Below, piece after piece: positions 36,177 to 45,699 of a stretch of 49,648 nucleotides of DNA. A program made the position numbers and the translations under genes. Numbering within the stretch: position 1 is the first letter of the stretch; every line of letters begins with the position of its first letter. Below the pieces are notes generated by a model that saw only the letters and a program-made list of their open reading frames with translations, did no database searches and had not been told where the DNA came from. Origin of the DNA: Sphingomonas segetis (lineage in GTDB: Bacteria; Pseudomonadota; Alphaproteobacteria; Sphingomonadales; Sphingomonadaceae); assembly GCF_009720245.1 (NCBI RefSeq), contig NZ_WJSQ01000002.1, positions 1-49,648 on the forward strand, written 5' to 3'.

Positions 36177-37991
36177 TTACGCCGCCGGCGCGCTGCGGTC
36201 CGAAGTTTCGTCCGGCGGCTGACCCGAGTCGCGCAATCGGCGGCGCCAGAAGCGGGGTTCCCGATCCAGCTCGGCTTCGGCCATGATCTGGGCACGCAGC
36301 TCGGCGCGCTTCTCATGAACTGACGCAATCACTGGCCCGACCGCGACTCCCAGGTCGATGAGCGCAGCTTCAGAGAGCAGCAGCGAGGATTCGAGCGTCT
36401 CCGGGACCGCGTCGGTGACGCCGGCCTTGTAAAGCTGGACGGCGTGCGCCGTGTCGCGGGCGCGGGCGATGATCGGCAGCTCCGGGAACGCCTCACGCAG
36501 ACGCCGCGCCAGGCGGTTGACCAGCACCGGCGTATCCATTGTCAGGATGACCGCGCTCGGGCGGCCGAGTTGCAGACGCCCGACGAGGGTTCCGCGAGAC
36601 ACATCGCCGAACAGCACCGGATATCCCTTGCTGCGGCCCCCTCGGACCGCATCCGTGTCTGCGTCGATCGCAACATAGTCGCGATCGTGAGCGGCAAGCA
36701 TGTCCGCGACGACCCGACCGACGCGTCCGAAGCCGACGATGACGACTTTCCCGGGCCCTCCCTCGTGGAGCTCATCTCCGAGCTCGGCGTCGCCGGTTCG
36801 GTCGATTCGGCGGCCGGCGAGACGTCCGATCACGCCGAGCACGGGGGTGATGGTGAGCCCCAGTGCAGTGACAATCTGCCAGAATGCCGCCGTTTCCGGC
36901 CGGATCAGTTGCGCCGCGGTTGCCGAGCCGAGCACGATCAGCGTGGTTTCGGACGGCGAGGCCATAAGGAACCCAGTCTCGGCCGCGACTCCCGTTCGGC
37001 TCCCCGCAGCTCTAAGAAGCGCGGCAGTCACAACCCCCTTGATGACGAGCACGGAGGCGAGCGCGGCGAGGATGCTGGGCCAATTGGCGTAAACCAGTCC
37101 GAGGTCGACGCTCATTCCAACCGTGATCAGGAAAATGCCGAGGCCGAGGCCGCGAAGGGGCGCGGTAACGACCTCGACCTCGCCGCGATATTCAGTTTCG
37201 GCGATGACAATGCCGGCGATCAGTGCGCCGAGCACGGCGGAAAAGCCGATGGCGGAGGTGACCAGGCTGGCGACGATGACCACGAGTAGGCAGGCCGCGA
37301 GGAACACTTCGGGGTTTTTAGTGCGCGCCGCCTGGGCGAACAGGATCGGGAGCAGAAGCCTGCCGCCGAAGAGGAGTCCCAGGGCGACCGCCCCACCGAG
37401 CAGCAAGGTTCCGACCAGCGGACCGAACCCTGCGCTGGCGCTCGGCGCCATCGCGCCTAGCGCGAACACGATCGGGACGAGGGCGACATCCTCGAAGAGG
37501 AGCATGCCGAAGGCGGCACGCCCGACCGCGGAGTGCGTCCCCACCAGCGGGATCACGATCGCCGTCGACGAGAGTGCAAGGGCGAGGCCGAGGCCGATTG
37601 AGCCGGGCAACCCCTGACCGATCCAGTGAAGCCCGGCGCCGATGATCACCGCACAGCCGATGAGCTCGGTCGCGCCGACCCCAAAGACGAGGCGGCGCAT
37701 CGACCACAGGCGGCGAAGCGAGAGCTCGAGCCCGATCGAGAAGAGCAGCAGGACGATTCCCAGCTCGGCGAACGGGGCAACCCGCTCGGCGTTCGAGATG
37801 GTGATGTAATGGAGCCAGGGATCGGCGGCCGCGAGCGATCCGAACCCGGCGGGACCGACGACAATTCCGATCAGGATGAACCCGATGATCGGGCTGATTC
37901 GGAAGCGCGCGAAAACCGGAATGACGAGCCCCGCGGCACCCAGGATAACCAGGGCGTCGCTAAATCCAGATGTTGCAAATTCACCTTCCAT
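36177..37991 (-). CDS. CPA2 family cation:proton antiporter with RCK domain
   Basis: This 604-residue inner-membrane protein has about twelve N-terminal helices (IIGFILIGIVVGPAGFGSLA, FAELGIVLLLFSIGLELSL) and a cytoplasmic TrkA-N/RCK domain from about residue 410 (KVVIVGFGRVGRVVADMLAA, then YVAIDADTDAV). This is the KefB/KefC layout: K+ (or Na+)/H+ exchange gated by NAD(H)-type ligands. Glutathione gating is not shown. The antiporter half keeps the ALSSTAIVIPLV segment. A 48-base gap separates it from the divergent FAD oxidoreductase gene. Confidence 0.92.
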   Translation of the reverse strand: MEGEFATSGFSDALVILGAAGLVIPVFARFRISPIIGFILIGIVVGPAGFGSLAAADPWLHYITISNAERVAPFAELGIVLLLFSIGLELSLRRLWSMRRLVFGVGATELIGCAVIIGAGLHWIGQGLPGSIGLGLALALSSTAIVIPLVGTHSAVGRAAFGMLLFEDVALVPIVFALGAMAPSASAGFGPLVGTLLLGGAVALGLLFGGRLLLPILFAQAARTKNPEVFLAACLLVVIVASLVTSAIGFSAVLGALIAGIVIAETEYRGEVEVVTAPLRGLGLGIFLITVGMSVDLGLVYANWPSILAALASVLVIKGVVTAALLRAAGSRTGVAAETGFLMASPSETTLIVLGSATAAQLIRPETAAFWQIVTALGLTITPVLGVIGRLAGRRIDRTGDAELGDELHEGGPGKVVIVGFGRVGRVVADMLAAHDRDYVAIDADTDAVRGGRSKGYPVLFGDVSRGTLVGRLQLGRPSAVILTMDTPVLVNRLARRLREAFPELPIIARARDTAHAVQLYKAGVTDAVPETLESSLLLSEAALIDLGVAVGPVIASVHEKRAELRAQIMAEAELDREPRFWRRRLRDSGQPPDETSDRSAPAA

Positions 37992-38038
37992 GCTCCGTCT
38001 TTGCCCTTTTCTGCGAAACGGCGGTAGAGCCTGACGCC

Positions 38039-39328
38039 ATGACGTCAGATGAGGATCTGGTGATCGCTGGAGGCGGCCCCGCGGGCATGATGGCGGGACT
38101 CCTCTTCGCCCGGGCCGGCTGCAAGGTGCAGGTGCTCGAGAAACATGCCGATTTCTTCCGCGATTTCCGCGGCGACACGGTTCACCCTTCGACGCTCGAG
38201 CTGCTGCGCGAACTCGGCCTGCTCGAAGAGTTCCTCAAGCGGCCGCACGACGAGGTCCGCACGCTCTCGGTCCGGGTCGCCGACCGCCAGGTCACCATCG
38301 CGGACATGCGCCACCTTCCCGTCGAGAGCCGGTTCGTCGCGCTCATGCCGCAATGGCACTTCCTCGATTTCCTCGCCGACGAGGCGCGACGCTATCCCGG
38401 CTTCCAGCTTCGAATGGAGGCCGAGGTCGTCGACCTCCTTTTCGAGAAGGAGCGCGTTGCGGGCGTTCGCCTTGCCGGCGGAGACGAGGTGAGCGGGCGG
38501 CTCGTGATTGCGGCCGACGGGCGCAGCTCGGCCCTTCGTGAGAAGGCGGGGCTTCCGAAGAAGGACCTCGGAGCGCCGATCGACGTCCTGTGGTTCCGGC
38601 TTCCGAAGACGAAAACGGCCGAGAACCAGACGGGCGGGACGTTCGGCTCGGGAACCCTGGTCGTCGAAATCGACCGCGGCGATTACTGGCAGTGCGCCTA
38701 TGTCGTTCCGAAAGGCGCGGCAGACGAGATCCAGGCAAGAGGCATCGAGGCGTTCCGCACGGACATCGCAAAAGCCGCGCCCGGGCTGGCGTCAGTTGTC
38801 GACACGCTGAAGGACTGGGACCAGGTGAAGCTGCTCTCGGTGTCGCTCGACCGGCTGACGCGCTGGTGGCGGCCCGGACTGCTAGCGATCGGCGATGCGG
38901 CGCACGCCATGTCGCCGGTCGGCGGAGTCGGGATCAATCTTGCGGTTCAGGATGCGGTCGCGGCAGCCAACATCCTAGCCGGGCCGCTGGCGCGCGGCGA
39001 GAACGTCGATGGGTTGCTGGAACAGGTGCAGGATCGGCGGATGCTTCCGACGAAGGTCATCCAGCGCGGCCAGAAGACCGTCCATGATCGCGTGCTGACA
39101 CCGCTGGTCGTCCGCAAGGCCGTTCTCGACAAGGTGCCGCTGGTGCTGCGGCTGTTCGGCCGCTTCCCGGTGCTTCGACGGATTCCCGCGAGGGTCATCG
39201 GTCTCGGCGTCCGGCGCGAGCACATCCGTTCGCCGGACGCGGGGCTCAAGCGGGCTGCGGTTGAGTCGTCTCCGCCATCGCCGCCTCGAGGTTCTTCGCG
39301 ATCGCCTCGAAGAACTGCTCGGTCGTAA
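38039..39328 (+). CDS. FAD-dependent oxidoreductase (PHBH-like monooxygenase family)
   Basis: This is a 429-residue flavoprotein. The N-terminal Rossmann GxGxxG is [20 protein letters not shown]; the middle has [15 protein letters not shown] (the DG motif) and the late FAD motif is [20 protein letters not shown]. These define group A flavin monooxygenases such as hydroxybenzoate or ubiquinone hydroxylases; the substrate is unknown. The last 27 codons (after PDAGLKRAA) are antisense to the end of icd and are Ser/Pro/Arg-rich, so the conserved protein probably ends near 39245. Confidence 0.88.
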   Translation: MTSDEDLVIAGGGPAGMMAGLLFARAGCKVQVLEKHADFFRDFRGDTVHPSTLELLRELGLLEEFLKRPHDEVRTLSVRVADRQVTIADMRHLPVESRFVALMPQWHFLDFLADEARRYPGFQLRMEAEVVDLLFEKERVAGVRLAGGDEVSGRLVIAADGRSSALREKAGLPKKDLGAPIDVLWFRLPKTKTAENQTGGTFGSGTLVVEIDRGDYWQCAYVVPKGAADEIQARGIEAFRTDIAKAAPGLASVVDTLKDWDQVKLLSVSLDRLTRWWRPGLLAIGDAAHAMSPVGGVGINLAVQDAVAAANILAGPLARGENVDGLLEQVQDRRMLPTKVIQRGQKTVHDRVLTPLVVRKAVLDKVPLVLRLFGRFPVLRRIPARVIGLGVRREHIRSPDAGLKRAAVESSPPSPPRGSSRSPRRTARS

Positions 39329-40481
39329 GCCACGGCTGCTCGGGGCCGACGAGGATCGCCAGGTCTTTGGTCATCTGACCAGCCTCGACCGTTTCCACGC
39401 AAACCCGCTCGAGCGTTTCTGCGAAGCGCACCACGTCGGGCGTATCGTCGAACTTGCCGCGATATTTGAGGCCGCCGGTCCAGGCGAAGATCGACGCGAT
39501 CGGGTTGGTCGAGGTCGCTTTGCCCTGCTGGTGCATGCGGTAGTGGCGGGTGACCGTGCCGTGCGCCGCCTCGGCCTCGACCGTCTTGCCGTCCGGGGTC
39601 ATCAGCACCGAGGTCATCAGCCCGAGCGAGCCGAAGCCCTGCGCGACCTGGTCCGACTGGACGTCGCCGTCGTAATTCTTGCAAGCCCAGACGAACTTGC
39701 CGCTCCACTTGAGCGCGGATGCCACCATGTCGTCGATCAGGCGATGCTGATATTCGATGCCGGCAGCTTCGAATTTCGCCTTGTATTCCTTGTCGTAAAT
39801 ATCCTGGAAGATGTCCTTGAAACGGCCGTCATAGGCCTTGAGGATGGTGTTCTTCGTGGAGAGGTAGAGCGGCCAGCCGCGGTCGAGGCTGTAGTTGAAG
39901 CAGGCATGGGCGAAGTCGCGGATGCTCGCGTCGAGGTTGTACATGCCCATCGCGACGCCGGAGCCGGGGAAGTCGAACACGTCGAAATCGAGCTCCTGCC
40001 CGTCCTCACCTATCCACTTCATCGTCAGCTTACCTGGCCCGGGCACGAGGAAGTCGGTCGCGCGATACTGGTCCCCGAATGCATGGCGCCCCACCACGAT
40101 CGGGTCGGTCCATCCGGGGATCAGCCGCGGCACGTTCGAGATCACGATCGGCTCGCGGAAAATGCAACCACCGAGGATGTTGCGGATCGTGCCGTTGGGC
40201 GATTTCCACATTTTCTTGAGGCCGAACTCCTCGACCCGCGCCTCGTCGGGCGTGATCGTCGCGCATTTGACCCCGACCCCATGCTGCTTGATGGCGTTCG
40301 CCGCGTCGACCGTGACCTGGTCTTCTGTAGCGTCGCGGTTCTCGATCGACAGGTCGAAGCGGATCAGCTCGACGTCGAGATAGGGCTCGACCAGGCGTTC
40401 GCGGATCCACTCCCAGATGATGCGGGTCATTTCGTCGCCGTCGAGTTCGACGACGGGGTTCTTCACCTTGATCTTGGCCAT
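39246..40481 (-). CDS. icd: NADP-dependent isocitrate dehydrogenase (eukaryotic-type)
   Basis: This 411-residue TCA-cycle enzyme decarboxylates isocitrate to 2-oxoglutarate with NADP. It starts [20 protein letters not shown]. Motifs are the substrate loop [50 protein letters not shown] and TVTRHYR. This is the homodimeric type II form shared by alphaproteobacteria and mitochondria. It is divergent from psd (105-base gap), and its 3' end overlaps the FAD oxidoreductase gene by 83 bases. Confidence 0.98.
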   Translation of the reverse strand: MAKIKVKNPVVELDGDEMTRIIWEWIRERLVEPYLDVELIRFDLSIENRDATEDQVTVDAANAIKQHGVGVKCATITPDEARVEEFGLKKMWKSPNGTIRNILGGCIFREPIVISNVPRLIPGWTDPIVVGRHAFGDQYRATDFLVPGPGKLTMKWIGEDGQELDFDVFDFPGSGVAMGMYNLDASIRDFAHACFNYSLDRGWPLYLSTKNTILKAYDGRFKDIFQDIYDKEYKAKFEAAGIEYQHRLIDDMVASALKWSGKFVWACKNYDGDVQSDQVAQGFGSLGLMTSVLMTPDGKTVEAEAAHGTVTRHYRMHQQGKATSTNPIASIFAWTGGLKYRGKFDDTPDVVRFAETLERVCVETVEAGQMTKDLAILVGPEQPWLTTEQFFEAIAKNLEAAMAETTQPQPA

Positions 40482-40586
40482 CGCGCTTTCCTGCGGTCTT
40501 TCGGAGTTGGCGGCGCTCTAGGATGCACGGCACAGCCACGCAACCGCGCCGTTGTGCGGCCGCCAAGCGCCCTTTAAGGAACGCTG

Positions 40587-41327
40587 ATGCCCGCCCTCGA
40601 CAAGCATGACACGCCGCTTCCCGCCACGACGGTCAAGTGGCGCTTCCCGTCGGTCCATCCCGAGGGCCGCAAATATGTTGTGGGCGCTGCGGCGATCACA
40701 TTCTTCGCTTTTCTGCTTCACGTCCACGTCCTTGACTGGGTGCTGGTCGGGATCACGATCTGGATCGCGACTTTCTTTCGCGATCCGGTGCGCACCACCC
40801 CCTTCGGCGACAAGCTGATCATCGCGCCGGCGGACGGGCTCGTGACGATGATCGCCAGAGTGCCGCCGCCACCGGAGCTGCGCGCGGACGATGGCCTCGG
40901 CGAGACAGAGTGCACCCGCGTTTCGATCTTCATGAGCGTGTTCGACGTCCACATTAACCGCTCGCCGATCACCGGCCGCGTCCGGCGCATCGCCTACGTG
41001 CCCGGCAAGTTCGTCAATGCCGACCTCGACAAGGCGAGCGAGGACAATGAGCGGCAGCATTTCCTGATCGAGGGCGCGGACGGGCTCCGGATCGGCATGA
41101 CCCAGATCGCCGGCCTCATCGCGCGGCGCATCCTCGCGTTCGTTCGCGAAGGCGACGACGTCGAGGCGGGGCAGCGAATCGGCCTCATCCGCTTCGGCAG
41201 CCGGGTCGACGTCTACCTTCCTGCGGGCACGGCCCCCAAGGTTCTGCTCGGCCAGCGTGCAATCGCCGGTGAAACTGTGCTCGCTGAAGTCGGCGTCGAT
41301 GCGACTCTGACGGGCGTCAGCCAGTGA
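40587..41327 (+). CDS. psd: Phosphatidylserine decarboxylase proenzyme
   Basis: This 246-residue membrane-associated enzyme makes phosphatidylethanolamine from phosphatidylserine. It self-cleaves to form a pyruvoyl group; the site is Gly204-Ser205 in [12 protein letters not shown]. Other motifs are [17 protein letters not shown] and [16 protein letters not shown]. The short form fits alphaproteobacterial PSD-A. The stop overlaps the pssA GTG by 4 bases (GTGA), so the two consecutive steps of PE synthesis are translationally coupled. Confidence 0.96.
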   Translation: MPALDKHDTPLPATTVKWRFPSVHPEGRKYVVGAAAITFFAFLLHVHVLDWVLVGITIWIATFFRDPVRTTPFGDKLIIAPADGLVTMIARVPPPPELRADDGLGETECTRVSIFMSVFDVHINRSPITGRVRRIAYVPGKFVNADLDKASEDNERQHFLIEGADGLRIGMTQIAGLIARRILAFVREGDDVEAGQRIGLIRFGSRVDVYLPAGTAPKVLLGQRAIAGETVLAEVGVDATLTGVSQ

Positions 41328-42163
41328 TCGAGGAGCGCGAGGCGCGAGGGATTCCATTTCGCGCCATGGTGCCCAACGCAGTGACTGCACTGGCGCTGTG
41401 CTCGGGCCTCACGGGCGTCCGCTTCGCCGTCGACAGCGAATGGGAGAAGGCGCTCGCCGCAATCATCATTGCCGGCGTTCTCGACGGCATGGACGGCCGA
41501 ATCGCCCGGCTCCTGCGCGCCCAGAGCAAGTTCGGGGCCGAGCTTGACAGCCTCAGTGACAATGTCGCCTTCGGAACCGCGCCCGCGCTGATCCTGTTCC
41601 TGTGGTCGCTGCAACATGCACCCAAGTTCGGCTGGGTGGCGGCACTGGCGCTGGCGGTTTGCTGCGCGCTGCGGCTCGCGAGGTTCAACGCGCGCATCGA
41701 TGCGACTGAGCAGCCCCACAAATCCGCCGGATTTAACACCGGCGTGCCCGCGCCGGCCGGGGCGGGGCTGGCCTTCCTTCCAGTGTTCCTGTGGCTGGTG
41801 ACCGGCAGCGTCTGGTTCCAGGCCTGGTACGTCGTGATGCCGTGGGTGCTGTTCGTCGCGTTGCTGATGATCTCGAGCGTACCGACCTACAGCTGGTCGA
41901 GCGTTCGGATTCGAAGCGGTTGGCGGCTGTTCGCACTTGCCGGAATCGCGTTGCTCGGAGCGGCGCTGCTGACTGCGCCGTGGCACGTGCTTCTCGCGAT
42001 TACCGTAGTTTACCTGGGAATGATCCCGTTCAGCCTTGCGAGCTATGCGCGAGTCAAGCAGCGGCGCGCCACTGCGCTCGGCCGCGGATCGGCTGGCGGA
42101 AACGGGCACGCGAGCGAAGCCCGAGCGGGCCGTGCCGCAACGTCGCCCGAGGCACGCCCTTGA
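41324..42163 (+). CDS. pssA: CDP-diacylglycerol-serine O-phosphatidyltransferase
   Basis: This 279-residue inner-membrane enzyme makes phosphatidylserine from CDP-diacylglycerol and serine. The CDP-alcohol phosphotransferase motif D-G-x2-A-R-x8-G-x3-D-x3-D is visible in [11 protein letters not shown] plus [10 protein letters not shown]. Several helices follow. It starts with GTG in the psd stop. The C-terminal 35 residues ([20 protein letters not shown]) are low-complexity and are antisense to a small membrane-protein gene; the conserved part ends before them. Confidence 0.94.
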   Translation: MIEEREARGIPFRAMVPNAVTALALCSGLTGVRFAVDSEWEKALAAIIIAGVLDGMDGRIARLLRAQSKFGAELDSLSDNVAFGTAPALILFLWSLQHAPKFGWVAALALAVCCALRLARFNARIDATEQPHKSAGFNTGVPAPAGAGLAFLPVFLWLVTGSVWFQAWYVVMPWVLFVALLMISSVPTYSWSSVRIRSGWRLFALAGIALLGAALLTAPWHVLLAITVVYLGMIPFSLASYARVKQRRATALGRGSAGGNGHASEARAGRAATSPEARP

Positions 42164-42269
42164 AGGCAGCCGCGATTTTCGCGCCGCTTTCCTCAAGAAC
42201 CGAAGCGCCCAGAACCACGATCAGCCACAAGGTGACGAGAAAGGCGAGGGTGCCCAGCGCTGCGATCAT
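42054..42269 (-). CDS. Small single-helix membrane protein antisense to pssA tail
   Basis: This 71-residue protein starts MIAALGTLAFLVTLWLIVVL, continues [18 protein letters not shown], then has a strongly basic tail ([20 protein letters not shown]). The N-terminal helix plus amphipathic segment looks like a genuine small membrane protein. AAGAAGG lies eight bases upstream of the ATG at 42269; an ATG three codons earlier would sit on top of that site. The last 110 bases are antisense to pssA and encode only the basic tail. The family is not recognised. Confidence 0.6.
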   Translation of the reverse strand: MIAALGTLAFLVTLWLIVVLGASVLEESGAKIAAAFKGVPRATLRHGPLGLRSRARFRQPIRGRAQWRAAA

Positions 42270-42411
42270 CGTGTCCATCCTTCTTGAGAGCGCCCAACCG
42301 AGCCGGACCTGATTTGTTCCGGTGGAAAGTGGGGCCGCCCGGGGTGAGGACTGCAATGTTCTCTTTTTGTTCTCACTTGTCAAGCGCTCGCTCGGCCCAT
42401 CGGCCAAGCCC

Positions 42412-42440
42412 TTGAAAGCGGCGGCCTGTTCGACTAGGTG
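42412..42440 (+). promoter_or_regulatory. Candidate rpsB promoter
   Basis: TTGAAA (42412-42417), a 17-base spacer and TAGGTG (42435-42440) lie just upstream of the structured rpsB leader. This would give a start near 42447 and an 85-base leader. The match is moderate and other sites in the 260-base gap are possible. Confidence 0.35.
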
Positions 42441-42446
42441 GCCGGC

Positions 42447-42531
42447 ATCCCACAGGCGGAGCTGACATACCGGTGCTGGCCGAAAGGCCGGTGACTGGCT
42501 CCGCCGAGGCAGAACCGGAAGGAGAAGACCA
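42447..42531 (+). promoter_or_regulatory. Structured rpsB leader, candidate S2 autoregulatory site
   Basis: The outer stem GGCGGAG (42455-42461) / CTCCGCC (42499-42505) encloses a hairpin GGCC-GAAA-GGCC (42478-42489) whose stem extends by CTG...CGG pairs. The ribosome site AGGAGAAG follows immediately. S2 is known to repress its own rpsB-tsf mRNA in E. coli through the leader; whether this leader has the same role is inferred. The remainder of the gap (42270-42446) shows nothing else clear. Confidence 0.5.
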
Positions 42532-43287
42532 ATGGCGACCACCGTCGTCACCATGCAGCAATTGCTCGAGGCCGGAGCGCATTTTGGCCACCAGACCCAC
42601 CGCTGGAACCCCAAGATGAAGCCGTACATCTTCGGCGATCGTAACGGGGTGCACATCATCGATCTGTCGCAGAGCGTGCCGCTGTTCGCCCGCGCGCTGG
42701 AATTCGTCCAGCAGGCCGTGGCGCGCGGCGGCAAGGTGCTGTTCGTCGGCACCAAGCGCCAGGCGCAGGACGCGATCGCGGAATCCGCTCAAGCGAGTGG
42801 TCAGCATTTCGTCAATCACCGCTGGCTCGGCGGCATGCTGACCAACTGGAAAACCATTTCCAACTCGATCAAACGGCTCAAGAGCCTCGAGGAGCAACTC
42901 AGCGGCGACACGGCCGGCCTGACCAAGAAGGAAGTTCTCCAACTCACCCGCGAGCGCGACAAGCTCGAGAAGAGCCTCGGCGGTATCCGCGACATGGGCG
43001 GGCTCCCCGACGTCATGTTCGTCGTCGACACCAACAAGGAAGAGCTGGCGATCAAGGAAGCCAACACGCTCGGTATCCCGGTCGTAGCGATCCTCGATTC
43101 GAACAGTGATCCGTCCGGCATCGCCTTCCCGGTCCCCGGCAATGACGATGCGAGCCGCGCGATCCGCCTCTATACCGACGCGGTCGCCCAGGCCGCCAAC
43201 GAGGGCCGAAGCGGCAACGCCGCCGCGCGCGGCGAGGACGTCGGCGCAATGGCCGAGCCGCCGGTCGAAGCCGCGCTGGAGGCTTAA
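42532..43287 (+). CDS. rpsB: 30S ribosomal protein S2
   Basis: This 251-residue small-subunit protein starts [20 protein letters not shown] and contains [47 protein letters not shown] and [19 protein letters not shown]. The C-terminal extension after residue 225 is short. The ribosome site GGAGAAG is clear. It is the first gene of the rpsB-tsf unit, separated from tsf by a REP-like palindrome. Confidence 0.99.
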   Translation: MATTVVTMQQLLEAGAHFGHQTHRWNPKMKPYIFGDRNGVHIIDLSQSVPLFARALEFVQQAVARGGKVLFVGTKRQAQDAIAESAQASGQHFVNHRWLGGMLTNWKTISNSIKRLKSLEEQLSGDTAGLTKKEVLQLTRERDKLEKSLGGIRDMGGLPDVMFVVDTNKEELAIKEANTLGIPVVAILDSNSDPSGIAFPVPGNDDASRAIRLYTDAVAQAANEGRSGNAAARGEDVGAMAEPPVEAALEA

Positions 43288-43298
43288 GAGCTGGCCTG

Positions 43299-43364
43299 TA
43301 CCCCGGCGAAGGCCGGAGTCCAGAATCTTCTTGTTTGGGCTGGGCCCCGGCCTTCGCCGGGGAA
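43299..43364. repeat. REP-like palindrome between rpsB and tsf
   Basis: Left arm 43299-43323 (TACCCCGGCGAAGGCCGGAG, then TCCAG) and right arm 43340-43364 are inverted copies of 25 bases with only a few mismatches. Each arm also holds its own CCGGCGAAGGCCGG-type hairpin. The left arm matches the proS-lolC element. It ends 15 bases before the tsf ATG, just ahead of its AAAGGAA ribosome site. Confidence 0.85.
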
Positions 43365-43379
43365 CGAAAGGAATACCAA

Positions 43380-44324
43380 ATGGCTGACATTACGGCCGCA
43401 AGCGTCAAGGAACTTCGCGAGCGCACCGGCGCTGGAATGATGGATTGCAAGAAGGCGCTCGCCGAGAACAATGGCGAGATGGAAGCGGCCATCGACTGGC
43501 TCCGCGCCAAGGGTCTCTCGGCTGCTGCCAAGAAGGCCGGCCGGACGGCGTCCGAGGGCCTGATCGGAGCTGTGGTTGAGGGCAACCGCGGCGCTCTCGT
43601 CGAGGTCAATTCAGAAACCGATTTCGTCGCCAAGAACGATATCTTCCAGGATTTCGTCCGCAACGCGGCCCAGCTCGCGTTGCAGCACGGCAGCGACGTT
43701 GAAGCCCTCGGCGCGGCGCAGTACCCTGGCGGCGGCACGGTCCAGGAGAAGCTGACCGACAATATCGCCAAGATCGGCGAGAACCAGTCGCTCCGCCGGG
43801 CAGCGGTGCTCGAGGTCGGTGAGGGTGCGGTCGTGCCCTACGTCCACAACCAGGTCGCTCCGGGCCTCGGCAAGATCGGCGTCCTCGTCGCGCTCGATAG
43901 CGCCGCGCCTGGTGAGACGCTGAACGAGCTCGGCCGGCAGATCGCCCAGCACGTCGCCGCGGCGCACCCGCTCGCGCTGGCCGCCGACGACCTTCCGTCC
44001 GACCTGATCGAGCGCGAGCGCGGCATCGCCATGGAAAAGGCGAAGGAGAGCGGCAAGCCGCAGAACATCGTCGAGAAGATGGTCGAGGGCGGCCTTGCCA
44101 AGTTCCGCAAGGAGAATGCGCTGCTCACCCAGCTTTTCGTCCGCGACAACAAAACCCCGGTCGCCGAGGTCGTCGCATCCGCCGCGAAGCAGGCCGGGAC
44201 CGGCATCCAGCTGATCGGCTTCGTCCGCTTTCAGCTCGGCGAAGGGATCGAGAAGAAGCAGGAAGACTTCGCTGCGGAAGTCGCGGCTGCCGCCGGCGCG
44301 AGCAAGGCCGAGCCGGTCGCTTAA
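43380..44324 (+). CDS. tsf: Elongation factor Ts
   Basis: This 314-residue guanine-nucleotide exchange factor for EF-Tu starts [20 protein letters not shown]. It has [16 protein letters not shown] (N-terminal domain), [14 protein letters not shown] (the TDFV core motif), and a dimerisation domain with [20 protein letters not shown]. Length is slightly above E. coli (283), as in other alphaproteobacteria. An intrinsic terminator follows at 44356-44387. Confidence 0.99.
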   Translation: MADITAASVKELRERTGAGMMDCKKALAENNGEMEAAIDWLRAKGLSAAAKKAGRTASEGLIGAVVEGNRGALVEVNSETDFVAKNDIFQDFVRNAAQLALQHGSDVEALGAAQYPGGGTVQEKLTDNIAKIGENQSLRRAAVLEVGEGAVVPYVHNQVAPGLGKIGVLVALDSAAPGETLNELGRQIAQHVAAAHPLALAADDLPSDLIERERGIAMEKAKESGKPQNIVEKMVEGGLAKFRKENALLTQLFVRDNKTPVAEVVASAAKQAGTGIQLIGFVRFQLGEGIEKKQEDFAAEVAAAAGASKAEPVA

Positions 44325-44355
44325 GCGACGATTGCTGCTTAGCAGTTGGAAAACG

Positions 44356-44387
44356 GGGCGGGCGCGCTAAAGCGTGTCCGCCCTTTT
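44356..44387 (+). terminator. Rho-independent terminator after tsf
   Basis: A 12-bp stem GGGCGGGCGCGC (44356-44367) / GCGTGTCCGCCC (44372-44383) with two G-U pairs and loop TAAA is followed by TTTT. It separates rpsB-tsf from pyrH, whose start is 26 bases on. pyrH-frr and the rest either read through it or have a promoter within this short space, so it may be a partial terminator. Confidence 0.75.
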
Positions 44388-44412
44388 CGTTGCCGAAGGA
44401 CCAACTCGCCAC

Positions 44413-45135
44413 ATGACCCGCCCGCGCTTCAACCGGATCCTGCTGAAGCTGTCGGGCGAAGCGCTGATGGGGCAGGGGCAGTTCGGGATCGATCCCGACG
44501 CTGCCGCAGGGCTCGCGGGAGAGATCGCCGAAGCCAAGGGGCAGGGGCACGAGCTTTGCCTGGTCGTCGGCGGCGGCAACATCTTCCGCGGCATGGCGGC
44601 GGCAGCCAAGGGCTTCGACCGGGCGAGCGCCGATTATATGGGGATGCTCGCGACGGTCATGAACGCGCTGGCGCTGCAGAACGCACTCGAGCGCCTCGGC
44701 GTTGACACCCGAGTCCAGTCGGCGATCCCGATGGCGAGCGTGTCCGAACCCTACATCCGTCGCCGCGCGCTCAGGCACATCGAAAAAGGGCGCATCGTCC
44801 TGTTCGCCGCCGGCACCGGCAATCCGTACTTCACGACGGACACCGCTGCCGCTTTGCGGGCCGCCGAAATGGGCTGCGATGCACTGTTCAAGGGAACCAG
44901 CGTCGACGGCGTCTACACCGCCGACCCGAAGAAGGTGCCCGATGCCACCCGCTACGAGACGCTGACCTTCGGCAAGGTGCTGAGCGACGACCTCAAGGTG
45001 ATGGACGCCGCCGCCGTGGCATTGTGCCGCGACAACAATATCCCGATCGTCGTCTTCAACGTCCGCCAGCCGGGCAACCTCGCCCGCGTGCTAGCGGGGA
45101 GCGGGACGGCGACGATCGTGCAGAATGGAGAGTAG
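44413..45135 (+). CDS. pyrH: Uridylate kinase
   Basis: This 240-residue hexameric UMP kinase of the amino-acid-kinase fold starts [20 protein letters not shown]. It contains [31 protein letters not shown] and [14 protein letters not shown]. It makes UDP for nucleotide, LPS and peptidoglycan precursor supply. The start ATG at 44413 matches the family; an earlier ATG at 44374 lies inside the terminator. The stop abuts the frr ATG with no gap. Confidence 0.98.
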   Translation: MTRPRFNRILLKLSGEALMGQGQFGIDPDAAAGLAGEIAEAKGQGHELCLVVGGGNIFRGMAAAAKGFDRASADYMGMLATVMNALALQNALERLGVDTRVQSAIPMASVSEPYIRRRALRHIEKGRIVLFAAGTGNPYFTTDTAAALRAAEMGCDALFKGTSVDGVYTADPKKVPDATRYETLTFGKVLSDDLKVMDAAAVALCRDNNIPIVVFNVRQPGNLARVLAGSGTATIVQNGE

Positions 45136-45699
45136 ATGATGACGACTACGATGAGCACCGACGACCTCAGGCGCCGGATGCACGGGGCGGTAGAGGCGCT
45201 GAAGCACGACCTTGGCGGGCTTCGCACCGGCCGTGCCTCGACGGCGCTGCTCGATCCGATCAACGTCGAGGTCTACGGCGCCAATATGCCGCTCAACCAG
45301 CTCGCCACGGTGTCCGTGCCCGAGGCGCGGATGCTGACCGTACAGGTATGGGACCGTTCGAATGTCGGCCCGGTCGAGAAGGCGATCCGCTCGGCCGGTC
45401 TGGGTTTGAACCCGATTACTGACGGCCAGCTCATCCGCCTTCCGATCCCCGAGCTCACCGAAGAGCGCCGCAAGGAGCTCGCCAAGCTCGTCGGTCAATA
45501 TGCCGAGAAGGCGCGCATCGCGGTTCGCAACGTGCGCCGCGACGGGATGGACCACCTCAAGCAGGACGAGAAGAAGCACGAGATCGGCGAGGACGAGCGC
45601 AAGCGGCTCGAGCACGAGGTACAGAAGCTGACCGACGCAACGATCGAGGAGATCGACCAGGCGGCCGAGGCGAAGGAAAAGGAAATCCTCGGCAAGTGA
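45136..45699 (+). CDS. frr: Ribosome recycling factor
   Basis: This 187-residue factor releases ribosomes after termination with EF-G. Motifs are [52 protein letters not shown] and [12 protein letters not shown]. The first five residues (MMTTT) precede the conserved [10 protein letters not shown], so the ATG at 45151 is a possible start. It begins immediately after the pyrH stop and overlaps the uppS GTG by 4 bases. Confidence 0.98.
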   Translation: MMTTTMSTDDLRRRMHGAVEALKHDLGGLRTGRASTALLDPINVEVYGANMPLNQLATVSVPEARMLTVQVWDRSNVGPVEKAIRSAGLGLNPITDGQLIRLPIPELTEERRKELAKLVGQYAEKARIAVRNVRRDGMDHLKQDEKKHEIGEDERKRLEHEVQKLTDATIEEIDQAAEAKEKEILGK

